In this document: piece by piece, positions 57,582 to 64,000 of the stretch
Position numbering within the stretch: the first letter of the stretch is position 1
Layout: each line of letters starts with the position of its first letter
Origin: Faecalicatena sp. Marseille-Q4148
Lineage (GTDB): Bacteria; Bacillota; Clostridia; Lachnospirales; Lachnospiraceae
Length of the DNA stretch: 64,000 bases
Reading direction: 5' to 3'
Assembly: GCA_018228665.1 (NCBI GenBank)
Contig: CP073692.1
Location: forward strand, 2,554,046-2,618,045
Position numbers and translations under genes: made by a program
The notes under the pieces: generated by a model
Told to the model about the DNA's origin: nothing
What the model saw: the letters and a program-made list of their open reading frames with translations, nothing else
Databases searched by the model: none

Positions 57582-59322
57582 GAGCAGTTTCTCCTTTTTC
57601 TTTATCAGAATGTTGTAGCGGTTGTCTTACATAAATTGTAGTTCCTTCATTTAGATGACTTGATATGTGAATACCGTAAGAAGAACCAAATAAAAGCTTG
57701 ATACGTTCATTTACATTATGTATTCCGAAACCGGAATTGTGGGTATTTGAGTTTAATTCTTTTACAAATTCAGGATTAATGCCGACGCCATTATCCTGAA
57801 TGATATAGATGATCGTATTGTCTTCCAGTTTGATAGAAATCTTTAAAAGGCTTTCTTTTGTATTATCAGGAAGTCCATGTATGAACGCATTTTCAACGAG
57901 AGGCTGTAAAATCAGTTTGATTACCTTTGCATTGAGAAGCTCCGGATTATCATCGATATCGATTCGGATATCCACAGAAGTTTTGCAGCGTTTTTTCTGG
58001 ATCGTCAGATAACTCATTAAGTGTTGAATTTCATCGCGGAGAGGAATCAGTCCTTCCCCCTTGCTTAAACTTAATCGGAACATATCGCTGAGTGCTTTTA
58101 CAAGCTCTGAGGCGTCTGAGGTATGTCCAAGTCTGCATACCCAGTATATCGTGTCTAATGTATTATACAGAAAATGAGGGTTGATTTGTGACTGTAACGC
58201 CTGAAATTCTGCTTCGCTTTGCTTCAGCTGGGCGGCATAGACTTTGTTCAGTAATACTTCCAGTTGATTTGACATTTTATTAAACTCTTCTGTAAGAATA
58301 CCGATCTCATCATTGGAAGGCGTGCCGGAGTATTCATTAAAATTTTTATTTCCGGCATCATTAAGCAGGTGGCACAGTGTGCGGAGCGGTGCAAGCTGCT
58401 TATGGGAAATATATATTGCAAGCAAGATACAGATAACGACATTGCAGATCACAATGGATAAAATAACTTTTAAGATAATCTGATTGTCCTTTAAGATTTC
58501 TGCACTTGGTGTCAGATCGACAATTTTCCAGTCGGTATTGCTTAATGACTGGGTACTGATGACATAGGAGTCATAAAGAGAAAGCTCTTCAGTTGGGTTT
58601 AGCTGAGCCTGTTCCAGATTTGATAAGCTTACTCGTATTCCTTCATACTCTGTCCGGTTAGAGTGTATAATTTCTCCGGATTCATTTATAATGAGAAAAA
58701 TGCTGTTTGGAGAAGATAAATGCTGACTGTAAGTATCAGTAATCGCATCTTCTAAAACTTCAATGGAAATGTAGCCAATCTGTTCAGAAAGAGAGAACAT
58801 GTTTCTGAATTGGCGCGTCTGTGCGAAAATTTTGACAGGATGAAAACTTGCTCCGACTCCGGATAACTGGTGCACATCCCAGAAATAATACCCGTTCAAT
58901 TCATCTGCTCTGCGTTTATAGTCTTCTGACAAAGAGGGAGAAGTTCGTACATTTCCAAGAACAAGCTCTTTGCCATTGATCCCTTCCATACGAATGGTTG
59001 AAATTGCATTATTATATCCAACAAATGGTGAAAGAAAAGCAAGGACTTCAGAAGCATCTTTTGTACTATGCCCACTCAGATAATCTTTCACATCATCGCT
59101 TTGTATAATTAAATGTGATACTTCATTGACATGAGACATAATTGAATTCATATTGGAAGCAACTGATTCAAGCTTTTGAGCATTGATCGCTTTTGCTTTA
59201 TCAATGATGACTCTGGAGGAACGATAATAGGAGAAGAAGCCTGTCAAGACAGTTGGCACGACAGACAGTAATAAAAAATATAAGAAAAATTTGTATTGTA
59301 AGCTAAAAAACCGTTTTTTCAT
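57556..59322 (-). CDS. YesM-type sensor histidine kinase
   Basis: 588 residues. An N-terminal membrane helix (about 10-30) is followed by an extracellular Cache-like sensor domain (about 32-285), a second helix (about 287-307, ILKVILSIVICNVVICILLAIYI) and HAMP. The His_kinase motif QSQINPHFLYNTLDTIYW holds the phospho-His. The N box LQPLVENAFIHGLPDN and G1 box QDNGVGINPEF show a competent ATPase domain. It senses an outside signal, probably a sugar or the loaded binding protein, and phosphorylates the YesN partner. Confidence 0.93.
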   Translation of the reverse strand: MKKRFFSLQYKFFLYFLLLSVVPTVLTGFFSYYRSSRVIIDKAKAINAQKLESVASNMNSIMSHVNEVSHLIIQSDDVKDYLSGHSTKDASEVLAFLSPFVGYNNAISTIRMEGINGKELVLGNVRTSPSLSEDYKRRADELNGYYFWDVHQLSGVGASFHPVKIFAQTRQFRNMFSLSEQIGYISIEVLEDAITDTYSQHLSSPNSIFLIINESGEIIHSNRTEYEGIRVSLSNLEQAQLNPTEELSLYDSYVISTQSLSNTDWKIVDLTPSAEILKDNQIILKVILSIVICNVVICILLAIYISHKQLAPLRTLCHLLNDAGNKNFNEYSGTPSNDEIGILTEEFNKMSNQLEVLLNKVYAAQLKQSEAEFQALQSQINPHFLYNTLDTIYWVCRLGHTSDASELVKALSDMFRLSLSKGEGLIPLRDEIQHLMSYLTIQKKRCKTSVDIRIDIDDNPELLNAKVIKLILQPLVENAFIHGLPDNTKESLLKISIKLEDNTIIYIIQDNGVGINPEFVKELNSNTHNSGFGIHNVNERIKLLFGSSYGIHISSHLNEGTTIYVRQPLQHSDKEKGETAHDEIISRR

Positions 59323-59356
59323 TTATTTACCACTCATTTCTTTTTACTTATTTTAA

Positions 59357-59384
59357 ATTATAATTGGGTATATATGAAAGTCAA
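59357..59384 (-). promoter_or_regulatory. Promoter of the yesMN-like pair
   Basis: On the minus strand TTGACT (59379-59384), 16-bp spacer, perfect TATAAT (59357-59362), 35 bp upstream of the kinase ATG. Confidence 0.65.
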
Positions 59385-59522
59385 GGAAGAAACAGGAGTC
59401 TATAAAAAGTACAGATAGATTGTAGAAAAGGCTGATATCGGATAAAACTTAGCATAGAAAAGAGTATGAAAGAGGGAGATATTAAATGAAAAGCAATGAT
59501 ATTTTTGTGTGAAAGTAAACGG

Positions 59523-59528
59523 TATAAT
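59523..59528 (+). promoter_or_regulatory. -10 element of the sugar ABC transporter operon, no -35
   Basis: Perfect TATAAT 50 bp before the start of the binding-protein gene, with no acceptable -35 at 16-18 bp. This fits an activator-dependent promoter, probably served by the divergent YesN-like regulator. Confidence 0.5.
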
Positions 59529-59577
59529 AACATTATAGAAACGAGTTACAAGAAAAGTAAAGTAAGGAGGAAAAGAG

Positions 59578-60909
59578 ATGGAAATGAAAAGACTAGTAGC
59601 TGCCGGTCTTGCAGCTACAATGGTAGCGTCACTTGTTGGATGTTCAAGTGGTAAAAAAGAAGAAGAAAATAAAGACGGCAAAATTGTAATTTCAGCAATT
59701 ACGACAGCAAATGAAGATCAGTCTGATGTGGATCCGATCGTAAAAACATGGTATGAATCATGGGATCGTTTTCTTGAGGATCATCCGGAAGTAGAGCTTG
59801 ATATGGAATATGTTCCGCACGATGCTTATCAAGAAAAGGCACAGATTCTTGCTACAGGAGATGAGCTTCCGGATATTTTCGATATGAAAGGTTCGTGGAC
59901 ATCAAACTGGGTAAACAACGGAGTCGTATTGAGTCTGGACGATATGCTGAAGGATGATCCTGAGTGGGCCGATACATTACAGGAGAATGCATATTCTGCC
60001 TTTAAAAAGGATGATTCCATTTATGGTCTTTCTATTGACGGCGGCGGACTGACAGGTCTTCTCTACTATAATGAAGAGATTTTTAAAGAATGTGGTATCG
60101 ACAAGTTCCCTGAAAACTTAGATGAATTTAATGATGCGATCGTGAAAATTAAAGAGAAAGGCTATACACCGATTTCTTTAGGAAATGTTGCAAACTGGCC
60201 GGCAGAGTCATGTATCTTCAGCTTACTGATGAGCAGAATTTGCGGAGAAGAATGGATTCAGGATTTGTTGAAATACGACGGATCTGCTGATTTCAATAAC
60301 CCGGATTTCATTGAAGCATTAAACGTTATGAAAGAATGGGTAGAATTAGAAGCATTTAACTCAGATGTAAACAGTATTGATTACACAGAAGCGAGAGTTC
60401 CGTATTTTGAGAAAAAAGCGGCAATGCTCATGGATGGATATTGGGCAGTCGGCTCTATTTTGTCCGACGCACCTCAGGATGTGATCGATGCAACAAAAAT
60501 TACAGAGATTCCGGTAGCGAAACGCGAAGGAGATATTGACTATTATGAAGGTGGTGGCTGGGCAGTTTCCGTCAATGCGAAAGTAAAAGAAGATCAGAAA
60601 AAATATGATTTAATTGCAGAATGGTATAAAGAATATTTCTGTGAAGATACAGCAAATACAATGTATGAGATGGGAAAAGTGCCAAGTGTCAAAACAGAAG
60701 GATATGATGAGTCAAAGCTGGAAGAGCTTCAGATGAATTATTATGAAGTATTTGAAAATACAGATCAGTACACAGTTATTGACCTTCACTTCCCACCATC
60801 ACTTGTAGACGTATTAAATACAAGTCTTCAGGAATTATTAATTGGTCAGGTAGAACCAGAGGAGATTGCAGAGAGAGTTCAGGCAGAATATGAGAAAGCA
60901 CTGAAATAA
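59578..60909 (+). CDS. Sugar ABC transporter substrate-binding lipoprotein
   Basis: 443 residues. Lipoprotein signal MEMKRLVAAGLAATMVASLVGC with lipobox LVGC. Family 1 (SBP_bac_1) features: VDPIVKTWYESWDRFLEDHPEVELDMEYVP-type start, DIFDMKG, LYYNEEIFKECGI, and PYFEKKAAMLMDGYWAVG. It captures an oligosaccharide outside the cell. From the neighbouring beta-mannosidase and isomerase the ligand is probably a manno-oligosaccharide. AGGAGG precedes the ATG. The gene for the ATPase is not in this operon, so a shared MsmK-type ATPase is likely. Confidence 0.93.
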   Translation: MEMKRLVAAGLAATMVASLVGCSSGKKEEENKDGKIVISAITTANEDQSDVDPIVKTWYESWDRFLEDHPEVELDMEYVPHDAYQEKAQILATGDELPDIFDMKGSWTSNWVNNGVVLSLDDMLKDDPEWADTLQENAYSAFKKDDSIYGLSIDGGGLTGLLYYNEEIFKECGIDKFPENLDEFNDAIVKIKEKGYTPISLGNVANWPAESCIFSLLMSRICGEEWIQDLLKYDGSADFNNPDFIEALNVMKEWVELEAFNSDVNSIDYTEARVPYFEKKAAMLMDGYWAVGSILSDAPQDVIDATKITEIPVAKREGDIDYYEGGGWAVSVNAKVKEDQKKYDLIAEWYKEYFCEDTANTMYEMGKVPSVKTEGYDESKLEELQMNYYEVFENTDQYTVIDLHFPPSLVDVLNTSLQELLIGQVEPEEIAERVQAEYEKALK

Positions 60910-60924
60910 GTGAAATTGTGTAGG

Positions 60925-60954
60925 CGGGAATTTTGATGCAGATTAAAATTCCCG
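60925..60954 (+). terminator. Perfect hairpin between binding-protein and permease genes
   Basis: CGGGAATTTT and AAAATTCCCG form a perfect 10-bp stem with a 10-nt loop, followed by TTTACTTT rather than a clean T-run. It probably acts as a weak terminator or 3' stabiliser that raises binding protein over permease. Confidence 0.6.
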
Positions 60955-60979
60955 TTTACTTTATAAGGAGGGAATCGTT

Positions 60980-61864
60980 GTGCATACCAATAAATTGATG
61001 TATCCCCAAAAGAAATATTTTGTTTTAATGTTGGCACCAATTATTATTTGGTTTGTATTTGCTATTTTAATGCCGATCGTAGGGGCATTTCGATATAGCT
61101 TTTATGAATGGTCAGGGGGACCGAAGGAATTTATAGGACTCGGAAATTATGAAACGCTACTTCACGATGAAGTATTTTGGCTTGCGCTGAAAAATAACTT
61201 GATTATTGTTGTGATCAGTGTGATTGGACAGATCGGAGTTGCGCTGATATTAGCCACACTCATGACATCAAGAGTGTTAAAATTTAAAACGTTCCACAGA
61301 ACAGTTATCTTTTTCCCGGTACTGCTTTCTGCAGTTGTTGTAGGCTTTGTGTGGACGTTGATGTACAATAAAGATTATGGATTTTTAAATGCGATTTTGA
61401 AAGCTGTGGGGCTTGAGAATCTGATCTTCCCATATCTGGACGATCCGAAGCGAGTGCTGTATTCTTTGATTGCGCCGTTGATCTGGCAATTTATTGGACT
61501 GTATATGGTAATTATCAGTTCTGGAATTGCAAATGTAGATAATGAAGTTTTTGAAGTTGCGGAGATTGATGGGGCAGTAGGATGGAAGAAGTTGTTTTAC
61601 ATTACACTTCCATTAATCAAGCCGACATTGATGGCATCTCTTATGATGTGTATTTCAGGAAATATGAAAGTTTTTTCACATATTCAGGTTATGACAAATG
61701 GTGGTCCGGGAAACAGCTCTATGGTAATGGCGTTGTATGCATATAAGCGCTCATTTGCTATGAATGAAATCGGATACGGAAGTGCGATATCAATTGCAAT
61801 TCTTATTATCAGCCTTATTCTTGTTGGAATTACAAGACTTTTATTTGCGAGAAAGGAGGATTAA
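60980..61864 (+). CDS. Sugar ABC transporter permease (MalF/MsmF type)
   Basis: 294 residues from a GTG start with AAGGAGG eight bases upstream. Six predicted membrane helices. The first is FVLMLAPIIIWFVFAILMPIVGAF, and the coupling loop is EVAEIDGAVGWKKLFYITLPLIKPT. It forms the channel with the next gene product. The loop FYEWSGGPKEFIGLGNY is typical of this class. It lies 70 bp after the binding protein, behind a hairpin. Confidence 0.94.
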   Translation: MHTNKLMYPQKKYFVLMLAPIIIWFVFAILMPIVGAFRYSFYEWSGGPKEFIGLGNYETLLHDEVFWLALKNNLIIVVISVIGQIGVALILATLMTSRVLKFKTFHRTVIFFPVLLSAVVVGFVWTLMYNKDYGFLNAILKAVGLENLIFPYLDDPKRVLYSLIAPLIWQFIGLYMVIISSGIANVDNEVFEVAEIDGAVGWKKLFYITLPLIKPTLMASLMMCISGNMKVFSHIQVMTNGGPGNSSMVMALYAYKRSFAMNEIGYGSAISIAILIISLILVGITRLLFARKED

Positions 61865-61870
61865 CCTGAC

Positions 61871-62713
61871 ATGGGAAAGACAAAATGTGGATTTAGAAAA
61901 ATAAAAAGTATTTTGATCAATGTGCTTGTAATGTGTTTTTCTATTACTTGTATTTATCCGATCATCTGGATGCTTTATTCTTCAGTAAAATCAAACCCGG
62001 AGTTTAACAGAAATATTCTGGCTCTGCCAACAGAAATTCATTGGGAGAATTATGTGAAAGCCTTTAAAATGGGAAATATCGGTCTGTATTCTTTGAACAG
62101 TTTGTTTAATGCCGTTGTTTCCGCAGCACTGATCATTTTCTTCGCATTTATTGTGGCATATTTTATTGCGCGCTATCAGTTCCGTGGACGAAAGATCATT
62201 TATATGACATTCTTATTTGGAATGCTCGTTCCAGTTCACGCACTTTTAGTGCCTGTATTTATCCAGTACAAAAACTTTGGATTATTTGATAACAGATTAA
62301 CCTTAATCATTCCTTATGTGGCGCTTGGACTTCCGTTTGCGATTTTCCTGATGGAAGGCTTTATTAGAACGATTCCGAAAGAGTTAGAAGAAGCAGCATA
62401 TATTGACGGAAGTAATTTCTTCAATACGATGTTCAAAATTGTTTTTCCAGTCTGTAAACCTACATTAACAACGATCGGAATTTTAAGTTTCCTGGACGGA
62501 TGGAATGAGTTCCCGTTCTCTTTAGTTTTGATCAAAAGTGATGAGTTAAAAACAATCTCGCTTGGGCTTTTGAACTTTAATGGGCAATATTCCAAAGACT
62601 ATACAGTTCAGATGGCAGGACTGATTATGGCAATGTTGCCAATCATTATTATTTATGTGATAATGAATAAGAGAATTATTGAAGGCATGACATCAGGAGC
62701 TGTCAAAGGATAA
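61871..62713 (+). CDS. Sugar ABC transporter permease (MalG/MsmG type)
   Basis: 280 residues, six helices. The coupling loop ELEEAAYIDGSNFFNTMFKIVFPVCKPT is exact for the family. It starts 6 bp after the first permease gene and ends 10 bp before the beta-mannosidase gene, so all are one operon. No ATP-binding subunit is encoded between 59.5 kb and the window end. Confidence 0.94.
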   Translation: MGKTKCGFRKIKSILINVLVMCFSITCIYPIIWMLYSSVKSNPEFNRNILALPTEIHWENYVKAFKMGNIGLYSLNSLFNAVVSAALIIFFAFIVAYFIARYQFRGRKIIYMTFLFGMLVPVHALLVPVFIQYKNFGLFDNRLTLIIPYVALGLPFAIFLMEGFIRTIPKELEEAAYIDGSNFFNTMFKIVFPVCKPTLTTIGILSFLDGWNEFPFSLVLIKSDELKTISLGLLNFNGQYSKDYTVQMAGLIMAMLPIIIIYVIMNKRIIEGMTSGAVKG

Positions 62714-62723
62714 GAGGTGTGCT

Positions 62724-64000
62724 ATGAAGAAAATAGATTTGAATCAAAACTGGTGTATTCGATGCGTCGATCAGAAGGAATGCTTTTATTCAGACGTGCC
62801 GGCTACAGTTGCAGCAGTATTATATGAAAACCATGTGATTGCAGATTCTTATTATGGGGAAAATGAATGGGAAACGTATGAAGTGCTGAAGAAGGATTAT
62901 GAGTTTACTAATACGTTCCTGGTAAGTGATGAGATGTTAAATGAAGATCAGGTGCTGTTAAGATGCGAGGGAATCGATACGGCGGCAGATATTTATATCA
63001 ATGATCAAAAAGTCATGTTTGTCAATGATATGCACCGTACATATGAATTTGATGTGAAAGCTTTGCTGACAGAGGGAGAAAATCATATTAGGATTTATTT
63101 CCATTCTAATATTGAATATGCGCTTAGCCAGCATACAAAGGAACCTTATTATACGACATCGGATACAGTAGATGGCTTCAGTCTCGTGCGGAAAGCACAT
63201 TCGACATATGGATGGGACTGGGGGCCGAAGCTTCCAGATATGGGAATCTGGAGAGCGATCAGCATCGTTTCCTATGAGGATGCAAAAATCTCCGATATTT
63301 ATATTCGACAGAGACATGAAGAGGAATCGGTGACACTTCAGTTCGATATTGATGTGGAAAAATTTGTTCCGGCTAAAGATGTTGAACTGGAAATTTCAGT
63401 GACAGCGCCGGATGGAACAGTCGTAGGCAATATTGGCGGTCAGGCTAAGGAAACAGGCTCCTATGACATCGTGGTAGAGAAACCGGAATTATGGTGGTGC
63501 AACGGTTTTGGAGAGCAGCCGTTATACGAAGTGAAGTTCGTGTTAAGATGCGGAGATGTTCTTCTGGAAGAACAGAAAAAGAGAATCGGTCTTCGGACGC
63601 TGACTGTGCGTAAGGAAAAGGATCAGTGGGGAGAAAGCTTTGAATTCTGTGTGAACGGTGTGTCTATATTTGCGATGGGAGCAAACTATATTCCGGAGGA
63701 CAGTATATATCCGCGGTGCAGCAAGGAGCGCTCCAGAAAGCTGATTGAGCAGTGTGTAAAAGCCAACTACAACTGTATTCGTGTGTGGGGCGGCGGGTAT
63801 TTCTGTGAAGATTATTTCTATGATCTCTGTGATGAATACGGACTGATCGTATGGCAGGATCTTCTCTTTGCGTGCGGAGTGTACCGACTTCACGATGATT
63901 TTGTACAGAATGTCATTGCAGAGACAAGAGACAACGTAAGGAGACTACGTCATCATGCCAGCATTGCACTGTGGTGTGGAAATAATGAGCTGGAGTGGGG
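62724..64000 (+). CDS. GH2 beta-mannosidase, cut by the right edge
   Basis: Read by hand: 425 codons are open from ATG 62724 to the window end. It starts MKKIDLNQNWCIRCVDQKEC. The family 2 architecture is a sugar-binding domain (HSTYGWDWGPKLPDMGIWRAI at about 155-175 is typical of beta-mannosidase), an Ig-like middle domain, then the TIM barrel with NYNCIRVWGGGYF and WQDLLFACG. WCGNNE holds the acid/base Glu422, just before the edge. The nucleophile part is outside the window. No signal peptide is present, so it cleaves imported beta-mannosides in the cytoplasm. The nearby transporter, isomerase and kinase fit this. Confidence 0.92.
   Translation, partial: MKKIDLNQNWCIRCVDQKECFYSDVPATVAAVLYENHVIADSYYGENEWETYEVLKKDYEFTNTFLVSDEMLNEDQVLLRCEGIDTAADIYINDQKVMFVNDMHRTYEFDVKALLTEGENHIRIYFHSNIEYALSQHTKEPYYTTSDTVDGFSLVRKAHSTYGWDWGPKLPDMGIWRAISIVSYEDAKISDIYIRQRHEEESVTLQFDIDVEKFVPAKDVELEISVTAPDGTVVGNIGGQAKETGSYDIVVEKPELWWCNGFGEQPLYEVKFVLRCGDVLLEEQKKRIGLRTLTVRKEKDQWGESFEFCVNGVSIFAMGANYIPEDSIYPRCSKERSRKLIEQCVKANYNCIRVWGGGYFCEDYFYDLCDEYGLIVWQDLLFACGVYRLHDDFVQNVIAETRDNVRRLRHHASIALWCGNNELEW

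Overview
The window comes from a low-to-medium GC, Gram-positive, anaerobe-like chromosome of the class Clostridia, most probably Lachnospiraceae of the Dorea / Mediterraneibacter / Coprococcus comes type. This placement rests on the look of the 16S gene, spoVG, GlgC/GlgD, DnaD/DnaI-type replication genes, YesM/YesN-type two-component genes and Firmicutes codon style. I could not run an alignment, so the genus is an inference.

Layout. 1-3.5 kb: replication restart/initiation genes (dnaD, then a helicase loader cut by the left edge) and murC, all on the minus strand, with a small cluster of DnaA-box sequences between them. 3.7-6.5 kb: glycogen genes glgC-glgD, then spoVG. 6.7-13.4 kb: a peptide-catabolism operon with a giant M14-type metallopeptidase, the DUF969/DUF979 pair (putative 5-oxoproline transporter), an M29-like aminopeptidase and pyroglutamyl peptidase. 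13.9-23 kb: an oligopeptide ABC transporter operon (oppA-B-C-D-F), a small membrane protein and a PepF-like oligoendopeptidase. Two of its subunits are abnormal. OppC carries a seven-repeat RCC1-like beta-propeller inserted in its first extracellular loop, and OppF carries about 150 extra residues of coiled-coil type between Walker A and the Q-loop. This is the best candidate in the window for an undescribed system.

23-30.3 kb (minus strand): an RluA-type pseudouridine synthase, rfbB, rfbA, a MerR-methyltransferase fusion, a lone tyrosine recombinase, a tyrosine phosphatase and methionine aminopeptidase, with a plus-strand tRNA-Gly in between. The rfbA promoter has a 19-bp spacer holding a dyad, as in MerR-activated promoters. 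30.5-40.7 kb (plus): phosphofructokinase, dnaX-ybaB-recR, a transaldolase/split-transketolase operon, an HD protein, an MPN-like/LysM membrane protein, a DUF5711-like protein and CvpA.

41.3-46.9 kb: a complete rRNA operon with tandem promoters in the uncommon order 16S-5S-tRNA-Ile-tRNA-Ala-23S, followed by tRNA-Asn, tRNA-Glu and tRNA-Cys. Both rRNA processing stems are readable. 47-54 kb: an M19 dipeptidase, lrgAB, coaD, a subtilisin, class B sortase, DUF951, and rpsF-ssb-rpsR. 54.3-64 kb: a beta-mannoside utilisation locus, with a lyxose/mannose isomerase, a PfkB sugar kinase, a YesM/YesN two-component pair, an ABC sugar transporter and a GH2 beta-mannosidase cut by the right edge.

The main functional themes are peptide scavenging (two adjacent operons covering binding, uptake, cytoplasmic cleavage and release of N-terminal pyroglutamate), mannoside catabolism, and a normal set of housekeeping genes.
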